Part shown: positions 1 to 7,923 of the stretch, one piece after another
How positions within the stretch are numbered: position 1 is the first letter of the stretch
How the letters are laid out: each line of letters starts with the position of its first letter
Assembly (NCBI GenBank): GCA_041394325.1
Contig: JAWKIJ010000001.1
Location: 2,604,001 to 2,668,000 of the forward strand
Reading direction: 5' to 3'
DNA: 64,000 bases
Origin: JAWKIJ01 sp041394325
GTDB lineage: Bacteria > Actinomycetota > Acidimicrobiia > Acidimicrobiales > Microtrichaceae
Translations under genes and position numbers: made by a program
The notes under the pieces: model-generated
Told to the model about the DNA's origin: nothing
Seen by the model: the letters and a program-made list of their open reading frames with translations, nothing else
The model's database searches: none

Positions 1-560
1 ATCGTGTCGCCGAGGGTGAGGGCCTCGCCGCGCTCGCCACCGACCAGGAGGATCTCGTCGAGTGCAGCCATTCCGACCACCGCGATCTGGCTGAGCGCCT
101 GCTGGAACTGATCCTCGCTCCAGCCGAGTTCGGCCGCCACCTCGTTGTCGGTGGGGACCCGTCCGAGCAGCCCTTCGAGTTTGGCGTAGGCCTTCTCGAC
201 CGATCGGACCCGCACGCGGACCGACCGCGGAACCCAGTCGATACTGCGCAGTTCGTCGAGGATCGCACCCTTGATCCGGCTGATCGCGTAGGTCTCGAAC
301 TTGAAGCCGCGTTCGGGTTCGAACTTGTCGATGGCATCGATCAGGCCGAACATGCCGTAACTCACCAGATCACCGTGCTCGACGTTCTGGGGCAATCCGA
401 CCGATACACGGCTGGCGACGTATTTCACCAACGGCGAGTAGTGGAGGATCAGGGTGTCGCGAAGCTCGGCCGTGGGTGCGGCTTGATAGCGCGCCCACAT
501 CACCTCCACTTCGCTCGCCTCGGTCAGATCCCGTACTTCGGCTTCCCCAGCTGTACTCAT
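1..560 (-). CDS. RNA polymerase sigma factor, WhiG/FliA type (3' end outside window)
   Basis: A sigma-70 family factor directs RNA polymerase core to an alternative promoter set. About 186 residues are visible. Region 2 is clear: a core-binding stretch around LVSYGMFGLIDAIDKF (about residues 52-67) followed by the aromatic melting segment ERGFKFETYA, then the IKGAILDELRSIDWVPRSV segment that is characteristic of FliA/WhiG/SigF-type factors. Region 3 follows; region 4 lies beyond the window edge. The ATG overlaps the recombinase stop by ATGA, so the two are probably co-transcribed and translationally coupled. The order dprA - recombinase - whiG-like sigma is common in actinobacteria, where WhiG acts in development, but whether this organism differentiates or swims cannot be told from here. 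The family is certain; WhiG versus FliA is not. Confidence 0.9.
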   Translation of the reverse strand, partial: MSTAGEAEVRDLTEASEVEVMWARYQAAPTAELRDTLILHYSPLVKYVASRVSVGLPQNVEHGDLVSYGMFGLIDAIDKFEPERGFKFETYAISRIKGAILDELRSIDWVPRSVRVRVRSVEKAYAKLEGLLGRVPTDNEVAAELGWSEDQFQQALSQIAVVGMAALDEILLVGGERGEALTLGDT

Positions 561-1525
561 GCTCTCGGATGACTCCCGTCGTAGACGCGGCGCAGACGCT
601 CTTTGGAGACGTGGGTATAGATCTGCGTGGTGGCGAGATCAACGTGCCCAAGCAGTTCCTGGACGACCCTCAGATCGGCACCGCCGTCGAGAATGTGAGT
701 CGCGAACGAGTGGCGCAACGCATGCGGATTGGCCGGCACCGGGGAACGTCGGTCGACGATCCGCCTGACGTCGCGAGGCGAAAGCGGATTGCCGCGTTGG
801 TTGACGAACAGGTCGCCACGGCGCTCACCCCTGCTCGCCTCGACCGACGCGGCGTCATGGTGTCGAAGCGAGCCGCCGGTATCGGAGGACTCGGAGGACG
901 CGTCCTCGACCAGCTGGGGACGGCCATCGCGCAGCCAGGCCTGAAGCGCACGCACCGCAGGATCGCTCAACGGCACGGTGCGCTGCTTCTCCCCCTTGCC
1001 CCACACGGTGACGCTCTTGCGTCGGAGGTCGAGATCGGCCACCCGCAGGGTGCACAGCTCCGAGACCCGCAGTCCCGAGCCGTACAACAACTCCAAGACG
1101 GCATCGTCGCGCATCCGTCGAAGGTCCTGCGGTTCGGAGTCGGCGGCCTCGTCCAACAGGACGACCAACTGGTCCTCGGTGAGCACCCTCGGGAGACGAC
1201 TCTCGCCACGAGGCGTGGCGAGCCCGAGAGTCGGATCGACGGCGACATGACCCGACTCGGCCAACCAGTGGAAATACCTCCGGAGCGCGGAGAGCTTGCG
1301 TCGGATCGTCGCGGCGGCGAGCGGTTCGGAACCTGCAGCGGCGCCATGACCTCCGAGTTCGGCGAGATAGGTGCGGAGCGACGTGCGCGTCACCCGCTCG
1401 GGTCCGGTGAGCTCGTGCTCGATCGCCCAACCGACGAACGCGTGCAGATCGCGGCGATACACCGCCTTGGTCCCGTCGCTCAGCGCGAGGGTCGCCCGTT
1501 CGAACTCGGCGAGCCTCCATGCCAT
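557..1525 (-). CDS. xerC: Tyrosine recombinase, XerC/XerD family
   Basis: Site-specific recombinase of the Xer type, which resolves chromosome dimers at dif with FtsK and a partner recombinase. The N-terminal SAM-like core-binding domain (about residues 5-90) is followed by the catalytic domain with all expected residues: Arg in GSGLRVSEL, Lys in GKGEKQR, the HALRHSF box, His in LLGHVDLATT and the nucleophilic Tyr in QIYTHV. About 322 residues, a normal Xer length. I chose ATG 1525 because the conserved N-terminus (MAWRLAEFERATLALS) begins there and a -10 box TACGCT ends 6 nt upstream, which fits a leaderless start; a GTG at 1564 just after the dprA stop would add 13 residues. Stop overlaps the sigma-factor start. 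XerC versus XerD cannot be settled without the second paralogue. Confidence 0.9.
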   Translation of the reverse strand: MAWRLAEFERATLALSDGTKAVYRRDLHAFVGWAIEHELTGPERVTRTSLRTYLAELGGHGAAAGSEPLAAATIRRKLSALRRYFHWLAESGHVAVDPTLGLATPRGESRLPRVLTEDQLVVLLDEAADSEPQDLRRMRDDAVLELLYGSGLRVSELCTLRVADLDLRRKSVTVWGKGEKQRTVPLSDPAVRALQAWLRDGRPQLVEDASSESSDTGGSLRHHDAASVEASRGERRGDLFVNQRGNPLSPRDVRRIVDRRSPVPANPHALRHSFATHILDGGADLRVVQELLGHVDLATTQIYTHVSKERLRRVYDGSHPRA

Positions 1526-1564
1526 CGGGACAGCGTATCGCGACCACCGAAAGTGTGGCACCAC

Positions 1565-2836
1565 TCACTTTCCGTGAGGCCCACAGCTCAAGAGGGCGCC
1601 GTCGTCCACCAGGTGTCCCGTCGACACCAGCCGTGCCACCGCCACGAGCACCTCGGCCATCGGCGCGTCGGCACACCCGTCCACTACCCGTTCGGTCGAG
1701 AGCGCGTCGGAGCCGACCAGCTGCAGCACCCGCATCTGGAGCGGATCCAGCCGAGGAGCCTCGTGTACCGGCGTGACGAGTCCGGGCACGAGGTTCTCGC
1801 GATCGCCGCCGTCGGTGACGGCTGCCGGTTGAGAACAGCGCGGGTCCGATACCGAGGGATCGCGACCCAGCAGCCCAAGCGCCCCGACGATGTCGCCGAC
1901 GTCGAGGCACGGTGCGCAACCGTCGACCAACAGCCGATTGCAGCCCTTGGAGGCGGCACTGTTCACCGATCCCGGTACGGCCAGCACCGGCACGCCGCGC
2001 TCGGCCGCATATCGGGCTGTGATGAGCGCTCCCCCGCGATCGTGGCTCTCGACGACGACGATGACGTCGGAGAGCGCGACCATCGTTCGATTTCGGCGAG
2101 GGAACCGCCACGGTGCCGCCCCCGTTCCCGGAGGGAACTCCGAACAGATCACACCACGTTCGACCACGCCCGCCCACTCGGCACGACTTCGAGCGGGGTA
2201 CGTGACGTTCACACCGGTGCCCACCACTGCGAGCGTGGGCGCACCCGTAGCCGCCAGCGCACCCCGGTGAGCCGCAGCGTCGATGCCGGCCGCCAAGCCC
2301 GAGACCACGACGCAGCCCAGCGAGGCCAGTTCCGCGCCCAGGCGAACCGCGAGGTCGTACCCGTAACGGCTGCAGCGCCGCGTACCCACCAGCGCGACAC
2401 GGGGGATCGGTGCAGTGGCGAGTGCCGGTCCCGCGGACCCCCGCCACCACAGCACCGACGGCATCGCAGGATCCCCCGGATCCGACACCGGATGCGCGGC
2501 ATCGCCCCACACGGTGTGGGTGATTCCGCCGTCACGCCAGCGAGACAGACGGCGTGCCACGTCTCCGTCGGCCAACTGCGCGCACCAACGCGCCCACTCC
2601 GCGCGAGGAATGTCCGGGGCGCCATCGACCGCCTCGTCGACCCCCCTCCGCCCGCCGATCGGGGGATTCGCGTCGCCCGAACGCAGAGCACGCCACCAAC
2701 GATCGAGGCGCCCGGGCTCCGAGAGGACCCACCTCAGGAGGGCCGGGGTCGGTCCGTCAAGGGCGGCCCACCCATCGCGGGCGTCGCGGCGCGGGTCCCC
2801 GGTGGACGGGTGGGCACACCCGTCGACGGCGCTCAC
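1565..2836 (-). CDS. dprA: DNA processing protein DprA (Smf)
   Basis: DprA binds incoming single-stranded DNA and loads RecA during natural transformation; it is also widely kept in genomes without proven competence. 423 residues. An N-terminal helical region is followed by the Rossmann-like DprA domain: RVALVGTRRCSRYGYD (about residue 147), SGLAAGIDAAAHRGAL, the EFPPGTGAAPWRFPRRNR loop, and DRGGALITARYA. A C-terminal winged-helix domain begins near LDPLQMRVLQLVG. GTG start overlaps the comM stop by GTGA, so the two are coupled. The comM-dprA-recombinase-sigma order matches other actinobacteria. Confidence 0.95.
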   Translation of the reverse strand: MSAVDGCAHPSTGDPRRDARDGWAALDGPTPALLRWVLSEPGRLDRWWRALRSGDANPPIGGRRGVDEAVDGAPDIPRAEWARWCAQLADGDVARRLSRWRDGGITHTVWGDAAHPVSDPGDPAMPSVLWWRGSAGPALATAPIPRVALVGTRRCSRYGYDLAVRLGAELASLGCVVVSGLAAGIDAAAHRGALAATGAPTLAVVGTGVNVTYPARSRAEWAGVVERGVICSEFPPGTGAAPWRFPRRNRTMVALSDVIVVVESHDRGGALITARYAAERGVPVLAVPGSVNSAASKGCNRLLVDGCAPCLDVGDIVGALGLLGRDPSVSDPRCSQPAAVTDGGDRENLVPGLVTPVHEAPRLDPLQMRVLQLVGSDALSTERVVDGCADAPMAEVLVAVARLVSTGHLVDDGALLSCGPHGK

Positions 2837-4367
2837 CGTGCGACCTCCTCGGCGAGCGGAGAGGTGCTACCGACCGCGCCGGGCTCCCCGATCCGAGGGT
2901 CGACCCGGAGGGCCAGCGCCTGGGCGACCGCCGGCTCGTCGATCTGGCCGGGAGCCCCAGCGAGGTCCGAGAGTGTGAGGGCGACCGACAGGAGGCGATT
3001 CACTCCGCGAGCGGACAATCGACCACTCGTCAGGCCGGTCTCGAGAAGCCGCTCCGCACCGCTGTCGATCGTGGTGTGACGCATCAACTGGGCGCTGCTC
3101 AGTCGACGGTTGCACCCCACACCTCGCCCGCGCCAGCGCGGCCGCCGCTACCCGCTCAGCGACGACCACCGAGGGCTCCCCCTGCGCCCGAGTGAGCAGG
3201 TCGTCACTCGACGCCGCCCCCAGTCGCACTCGGAGGTCGAACCGGTCGAGCAGAGGACCGGAAGCCCGACGGAGGTACCGGGAGAGCGCCGCGGAACCAC
3301 AGGTGCAGGACCGCACGCCCGTACCGGCGAATCCACAGGGACACGGGTTCATCGCCGCGATCAACTGGAAGTCGGCGGGGAGTTCCGCCGACGCGTGCGC
3401 GACTGAGGCGGACCACTCCGCTCTCGAGCGGTTGGCGCAACGCGTCGAGCGCCGCGACGGAGAACTCGGCCATCTCGTCGAGGTACAACACGCCGCGATG
3501 CGCCAGGGAGACCTCACCGGGCCGCAGCGTGGCCGATCCTCCGCCGACCAGAGCGACCGTCGTCGAGGTGTGGTGAGGTGCCCGGAACGGGGACGACGGA
3601 TCACACCCCGCCCCTGCCCGATGCCGGCGGCGCTGTGCACCGTGGTGACCTCGATCGCCTCGTCCGCCTCCAGTTGGGGGAGGAGCCCCGGAGCCCGTTC
3701 GGCGAGCATCGACTTACCCGCACCCGGCGGACCCACCATCAGGAGATGGTGGCCGCCCGCGGCGGCGACCTCGATGGCGAGGCGGCCGAGCGGGTTGCCG
3801 CGCACGTCGGCAAGGTCCGGGAACTCGGACGTGTCGCCGCGGCGTGGGGGTGGCGGTGCGGACCATGGGCGTTCGCCCCGGATGCATGCGACGAGCTCCG
3901 CCAGGTCGGCGACGGGGCGCACCACGTGTCGGCCGAGGACGGCGGCGTCGGCGGAGTCGGCGCGCCACCACCAACTCGGCTCGCTCGGTCGCCGCGGCGA
4001 GGGGCACGATGCCGACCACCGGGCGAACCGAACCGTCGAGGCCCAACTCGCCGACGAAGCCGAACTCGGTGGCATCGTGTCCGAGTTGGTTCGTCTCGAC
4101 GAGTATGCCGACGGCGATGGCGAGATCGAGGCCAGACCCCACCTTCCGCACACTGGTCGGTGCCAGGTTGACGGTGACCCGTCGGTCGGGCCACTTGAGT
4201 CCGGCGTTTGCCACCGCGGCGCGGACCCGATCACGCGCCTCACGACAGGAGGTGTCGGGCAGCCCGACGATGCTCAGACCGGGAAGGCCGGAGCCGACGT
4301 GCACCTCGACCGAAACCGGAGTGCCACTCACCCCGACGACCGAGGCCGATCGAACCGTCGCAACCAT
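2833..4367 (-). CDS. comM: Mg-chelatase-like AAA+ ATPase ComM/YifB (apparent frameshifts)
   Basis: ComM/YifB is an AAA+ helicase that promotes branch migration during natural transformation. The N-terminal part (MVATVRSASVVGV, the LPGLSIVGLPDTS segment) starts at ATG 4367 behind a GGAAGG Shine-Dalgarno. The Walker A MVGPPGAGKSMLAER, the Walker B LYLDEMAEF and the motif NPCPCGFAGTGVRSCTC are all present but lie in different frames. Frame changes fall near 3964 (one base missing), 3588 (CCCC where CCCCC restores frame), 3390 and 3120. Every segment keeps coding character, and the shifts together return to the frame that overlaps dprA by GTGA. I read this as an intact gene of about 510 residues with sequence errors, although four shifts in 1.5 kb leave real decay possible. 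Co-occurs with dprA. Confidence 0.85.
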
Positions 4368-4600
4368 GATCAATCGCCTTCCGGGAACTCGACGTGGTCC
4401 CGACGAACCCACGCCTCGACGCCGCACCCGACGGGTGCGCGGAAGCGAACATCACGGCCGATCGCGAGCCGGTTGTGCCAACGGAGCGCAACCTAACGGG
4501 CACCCCTGACAACGGGACGCTCGTCGGCCCCCGACGGAGCCGAGGGGCCCCCACGGCGGCTAGGTTGGGTGGTGCCGAACCGTTCCCGGGAGACGCCGGA

Positions 4601-4711
4601 ATGGGCTTCAATCCCCAACGCCCCCAACCACGCCGCCCGACCGACTACCTGTTCGTCGCTGCCGCACTGGTGATATGTCTCGGCGCGCTGATCTGGGCGA
4701 TCCTCGGCTAG
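4601..4711 (+). CDS. Small single-pass membrane protein, unknown function
   Basis: A 36-residue peptide. The N-terminal 16 residues are polar and proline/arginine-rich (GFNPQRPQPRRPTDY), followed by one membrane segment, LFVAAALVICLGALIWAILG, which ends at the stop. The positive-inside rule predicts a cytoplasmic N-terminus. A GGGAG Shine-Dalgarno lies 8-9 nt before the ATG, and TAGGTT at 4561-4566 could be its -10 box. It stands alone on the plus strand between two minus-strand genes. No recognised family. Support is the ribosome binding site, the hydrophobic design and the clean stop; conservation was not tested. Confidence 0.5.
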   Translation: MGFNPQRPQPRRPTDYLFVAAALVICLGALIWAILG

Positions 4712-4806
4712 AACAGGCGACACCCGACACGTCCGCTCGCGTGGAGCAGGCCGTCGAGAACGCGACGGCGCGTCGAGGGCCGACTCTGCGGGCGAGGTCG
4801 CCGACC

Positions 4807-5160
4807 TCAGAAGGCCGCCTCGACGACCCTGATGCTCCATCGACCATCGATGCACTCCAGCACCGCCACATCGAAGCGGACCGTGGGCCAGTAGCGGTCG
4901 GCCTCCCGGAGGTATCGGGCCGTGACGGTGCGGATCGTGTGCTGCTTTCGGGCACCGACCGCCTCGGCACCGGTTCCGTAGCGGTTGCTCGTCCGCGACT
5001 TGACCTCACACACCACGAGCAGGCCGGCCCCCTCGACGACGAGGTCCAGTTCACCCTCACGACATCGCCAGTTCCGCTCCCGCACTCTCAGCCCGCGGGC
5101 CTCGTACCACTCCCCCGCGAGAGCCTCCCCGCGTGATCCGAACCGCTGCCGATACGCCAC
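4807..5160 (-). CDS. yraN: YraN/UPF0102 family endonuclease-like protein
   Basis: Members of UPF0102 have a restriction-endonuclease-like fold; their role is unsettled, with recombination or DNA processing suspected. 117 residues from GTG 5160. The conserved core is visible: GSRGEALAGEWYEARG, then NWRCREGELDLV (catalytic Glu-Asp pair) and VVCEVKSR (the ExK part of the nuclease signature), ending with YWPTVRFDVAVLE. I chose GTG 5160 because a GGGAGG Shine-Dalgarno sits 5 nt upstream and homology starts there; an upstream GTG at 5232 would add 24 unconserved residues. It stands between rplS and comM, as in other actinobacteria, but the usual lepB and rnhB neighbours are missing. Confidence 0.9.
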   Translation of the reverse strand: MAYRQRFGSRGEALAGEWYEARGLRVRERNWRCREGELDLVVEGAGLLVVCEVKSRTSNRYGTGAEAVGARKQHTIRTVTARYLREADRYWPTVRFDVAVLECIDGRWSIRVVEAAF

Positions 5161-5334
5161 CGTCGCCTCCCGTAGCCGCCCGCGCGGGACCGGCGGGTCG
5201 AAGGAGGGGAAGGGAGAGCCCTGTGGGCACACCGAGCGGTGGCGCGGTAACCCACAGGAAGTCCACGAGTCGAGCCGTGCGACACGACGGGGACCACGGA
5301 GGTGCGCCGAGCCGGAACGGCGGGCTACACCGGA

Positions 5335-5360
5335 GTGGGTGACCTCGTCGCGTCACCCAC
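5335..5360 (-). terminator. Perfect 9-bp hairpin just after rplS
   Basis: Arms GTGGGTGAC and GTCACCCAC pair perfectly around an 8-nt loop, beginning about 8 nt after the rplS stop. No U-tract follows. U-less terminator hairpins are common in actinobacteria, so this is the likely end of the rpsP-to-rplS transcript. Confidence 0.6.
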
Positions 5361-5368
5361 CGTTCGTG

Positions 5369-5710
5369 TCAGCGCTTTTCCTTGACCTTCGCGGACTTCC
5401 CGACACGGTCACGGAGGTAGTAGAGCTTCGCCCGCCGAACATCACCGCGGGTGACCACCTCGATCGTGGCGATGGTCGGTGAATGCACCGGGAAGGTCCG
5501 CTCCACCCCTACGCCGAAGGAAATCTTCCGGACGGTGAAGGTCTCCCGGACCCCGCCACCCTGGCGACGGATGACGACTCCCTGGAAGACCTGCACCCGC
5601 TGCCGACTGCCCTCCACCACGCGCACGTGGACCTTGAGGGTGTCACCCGGACCGAAATCGGGCACATCGTCGCGCAGGCTTGTCTGATCGACCGCGTCGG
5701 TCGGCTTCAT
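5369..5710 (-). CDS. rplS: 50S ribosomal protein L19
   Basis: L19 sits at the 30S-50S interface of the ribosome. 113 residues, the normal length. Recognised from DVPDFGPGDTLKVHVRVVEG, the core RVQVFQGVVIRRQG, VRETFTVRKISFGVGVERTF and the basic C-terminus RAKLYYLRDRVGKSAK. Start ATG 5710 has GAGGAG just upstream. It follows trmD in the conserved rpsP-KH-rimM-trmD-rplS order, but also has its own probable promoter in the 160-bp gap. Confidence 0.97.
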   Translation of the reverse strand: MKPTDAVDQTSLRDDVPDFGPGDTLKVHVRVVEGSRQRVQVFQGVVIRRQGGGVRETFTVRKISFGVGVERTFPVHSPTIATIEVVTRGDVRRAKLYYLRDRVGKSAKVKEKR

Positions 5711-5804
5711 CGGAGGCTCCTCGCAGGGAACGGCAACGTCGTGCCGGGAAACTCGGCGGCTTCGGCCGCGAGACGTCGGCGCGCAACGCGGCGACGGCCC
5801 GCCG

Positions 5805-5833
5805 ACGTTAGTCGATGCCGCGCCGACCACCAA
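5805..5833 (-). promoter_or_regulatory. Probable rplS promoter
   Basis: Read on the minus strand: -35 TTGGTG (5828-5833), a 17-nt spacer and -10 TAACGT (5805-5810). It lies about 95 nt upstream of the rplS ATG, in the trmD-rplS gap, and would allow rplS transcription apart from the upstream genes. Confidence 0.45.
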
Positions 5834-5870
5834 GCAAGCGTCGCCCCACCCCACACCGTGGCGGTCCACC

Positions 5871-6629
5871 TCAGGAAGGGGGCCGGTCCCCCTGCCCTTC
5901 GATCGGCTCACTCCGTTCGAGCGAGTGGAGCAACTCCCGTTCGTGATCGCTGAGCCCTCCCCGGGCGACCATCAGGTCGGGCCGCTCGCGGAGCGTGCGA
6001 CGCAGGGCCTGCGCCCGCCTCCAGCGGTCGACCGCCGCGTGGTCGCCGCCGCGCAACACCTCGGGAACGAGCCATCCCCGGAAGTCTGCGGGGCGGGTGA
6101 ACTGCGGATACTCCAACAATCCGTCGGCGAAGGACTCCTCTTTGGCCGATTCCGCATTGCCCATGACGCCGGGGACCAGCCTCGCGACGGCCTCGATGAC
6201 CGCGAGCGCGGCCACCTCACCACCGGCCAGCACGAAGTCCCCCAGCGACAGCACGCCGTCGCACAGTTCGGTTCGTACCCGGTCGTCCACGCCTTCGTAG
6301 CGACCGCAGATGATCGAGAATCCATCGGTCGACGCGAGTTCGACCGCGGTCGCCTGGTCGAATCGGCGACCGCTGGGCGCCATCAGCAACACCGGGCGGC
6401 TCACCTCCTCGGCCTCGACCAGGTCGAAAATCGGTCCGGGCATCATCACCATCCCGGCGCCACCGCCGAACGGTGGCCCGTCGACGGTCCGGTGCGCGTC
6501 GGGGGCGTAGTTGCGGGGATCGAGGGCACGGATGCGGAGCAGGTCCCGTCGTTGGGCCCGCCCCAACAGTGAATGACCGCAGAATCGGTCGATCATGTCG
6601 GGGAAGACGGTGATCACGTCGATGTGCAT
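5871..6629 (-). CDS. trmD: tRNA (guanine-N1-)-methyltransferase TrmD
   Basis: TrmD methylates G37 of tRNAs next to the anticodon with S-adenosylmethionine, preventing +1 frameshifting. 252 residues. SPOUT trefoil-knot features are present: MHIDVITVFPDM at the start, TVDGPPFGGGAGMVM, the IICGRYEGVDDRV loop, and SLGDFVLAGGEVAAL forming the cofactor pocket. Start ATG 6629 lies 17 nt beyond the rimM stop. Followed by a 160-bp gap before rplS. Confidence 0.97.
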   Translation of the reverse strand: MHIDVITVFPDMIDRFCGHSLLGRAQRRDLLRIRALDPRNYAPDAHRTVDGPPFGGGAGMVMMPGPIFDLVEAEEVSRPVLLMAPSGRRFDQATAVELASTDGFSIICGRYEGVDDRVRTELCDGVLSLGDFVLAGGEVAALAVIEAVARLVPGVMGNAESAKEESFADGLLEYPQFTRPADFRGWLVPEVLRGGDHAAVDRWRRAQALRRTLRERPDLMVARGGLSDHERELLHSLERSEPIEGQGDRPPS

Positions 6630-6645
6630 CGGGTCGCGTCGCGAT

Positions 6646-7197
6646 CTACTCGTACAACTCGAAGAGGCCGTCGGGCGTGTCGACACGCACGACACGCCCG
6701 CCTCCCTCGACGTGCTCGACCCCACCCACCACGAACGTCAGCGGTATCAGGGCTCCCGAATCCAGGACCAAGAGGTCGCTGGCGGGGTTGGCCTGGACGG
6801 CCTCGACGACCCCGCGATCGACGCCGTCGGCGTCCACCACGCGACAGGCCACCAGTTCGTGGACGAACAACGCCTCGGGGTCGTGGATCGCCTCCGCACG
6901 GAGGACGAGGCCCCACAACGCCTCCGCTGCGGTCCGGTCCTCGTAGCCGTCGAAGCGAACCAACCATCGGTCCTGGTGGGGTCGCGAACCGACCACGGTC
7001 AACTCAAGGCTGTCGGCCGTACCGCCCGTGGCTCCGGGCCTCACCGCGAAGAGGATCGACCCGGGCGCCACCCGCTCGAGCCGCTCGGTGATGAGACGCA
7101 CCGACACCTCGCCACCGAGGCCGTGGGCCCGTCCGATCCGGCCGACCTCCAACACCGGCCGACCGGCGGCGTCGCCCGGACCGGTGGACGTGCTCAT
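6646..7197 (-). CDS. rimM: 16S rRNA processing protein RimM
   Basis: RimM binds ribosomal protein S19 and assists maturation of the 30S head. 183 residues. The N-terminal RimM beta-barrel has VGRIGRAHGLGGEVSV (about residues 18-33); the C-terminal PRC-barrel covers EALFVHELVACRVV to the end, with VEAVQANPASDLLVL and LIPLTFVVGG. Lies between the KH protein and trmD in the standard order. Confidence 0.96.
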   Translation of the reverse strand: MSTSTGPGDAAGRPVLEVGRIGRAHGLGGEVSVRLITERLERVAPGSILFAVRPGATGGTADSLELTVVGSRPHQDRWLVRFDGYEDRTAAEALWGLVLRAEAIHDPEALFVHELVACRVVDADGVDRGVVEAVQANPASDLLVLDSGALIPLTFVVGGVEHVEGGGRVVRVDTPDGLFELYE

Positions 7198-7216
7198 CGG
7201 GCACGCCCGCCGGTGC

Positions 7217-7477
7217 TCACTCGACGAATTCGACGTCCACGTCGAGCCCGTCGATCGCCGCCGCCGCCCGGCCGACCGCGCGGATCGCGTTGGCGACGCG
7301 ACCGCGCCGCCCGATCACCCGACCCATGTCCCCGTCGCCGACCTCGATGTTGATCTGGAGGCGATCCTCACCGGTGGTGGACACCTTCACGGCGTCGGGG
7401 TTGTCGACGATTCCCTTGACGACGAACGCCAGGACCGCCTCGGCGCGAGCGGTGGTGCCGGTGGCCGTGTCGCTCAC
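7217..7477 (-). CDS. khpA: KH-domain RNA-binding protein (KhpA-like)
   Basis: Small single-KH RNA-binding protein, 86 residues, of the KhpA/YlqC family, which acts with KhpB as a global RNA chaperone in Gram-positive bacteria. The KH core is EDRLQINIEVGDGDMGRVIG followed by RRGRVANAIRAVGRAA; the IGRRG loop is the RNA-contacting GXXG motif. Start GTG 7477 overlaps the rpsP stop by GTGA, the coupling used throughout this window. Conserved position between rpsP and rimM. Confidence 0.92.
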   Translation of the reverse strand: MSDTATGTTARAEAVLAFVVKGIVDNPDAVKVSTTGEDRLQINIEVGDGDMGRVIGRRGRVANAIRAVGRAAAAIDGLDVDVEFVE

Positions 7478-7746
7478 TTGGCCGACTTCGCGGCTTGAAA
7501 CTCGTCCCACGCGCCGGAGACCTTCAGGAGCTTCTCGACTCGCTCGCTGGGCTGGGCTCCGTTCCGAAGCCAGTGCACCGCCTTCTCGTTGTCGACGCGA
7601 AGAGCCGAGGGCTCGTGCCGCGGGTCGTAGGTACCGACGATCTCGATGAACCGACCGTCGCGCGGTGACCGCGCGTCGGCCGCGACGATCCGGTATGTCG
7701 GCTGCTTCTTCTTGCCCATGCGCATCAGGCGGAGGCGAACGGCCAC
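7474..7746 (-). CDS. rpsP: 30S ribosomal protein S16
   Basis: S16 is an early 30S assembly protein. 90 residues: VRLRLMRMGKKKQPTYRIV, SPRDGRFIEIVGTYDP and ALRVDNEKAVHWLRNGAQPS are diagnostic. GTG start. First gene of rpsP-khpA-rimM-trmD-rplS, following a 177-bp gap after ffh; a TAGAGT -10-like hexamer lies at 7848-7853 on the minus strand, giving a leader of roughly 95 nt. The gap also holds the palindrome GTACGCGTAC (7818-7827) of unknown meaning. Confidence 0.97.
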   Translation of the reverse strand: MAVRLRLMRMGKKKQPTYRIVAADARSPRDGRFIEIVGTYDPRHEPSALRVDNEKAVHWLRNGAQPSERVEKLLKVSGAWDEFQAAKSAK

Positions 7747-7923
7747 TGGAACTCTTCTCTACTGTTCTGCTGTTCGGAGGGGTCGGGGAGTCCGAACCGG
7801 GTCCGATCCCGGGGAACGTACGCGTACCCGCCCGCGGTCGGCCCGAAACTCTAGTCGCAGGCAGGGGTGCGGGCGAGAATCGACCGCACCCGAGTCGGCA
7901 CCGACACGGTGGCCGGCCCGGAA

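Noticed and set aside
557..1525. The tyrosine recombinase as an integrase of a mobile element
   Set aside because: It is Xer-sized, sits in a conserved gene order and has no att-like repeats, cargo genes or composition change around it.
855..2510. Minus-strand second-frame open frame across dprA and xerC
   Set aside because: Shadow of dprA and the recombinase, both of which are intact in their own frames.
476..3079. Very long plus-strand open frame of about 867 codons opposite dprA and xerC
   Set aside because: It is antisense to genes with full motifs, is rich in Arg, His and Asp, and has no ribosome binding site. Long antisense frames are expected at this G+C.
5220..5258. Inverted repeat CCTGTGGG/CCCACAGG as the rplS terminator
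   Set aside because: Loop of 23 nt and 110 bp from the stop; the 9-bp hairpin at 5335-5360 is a better terminator.
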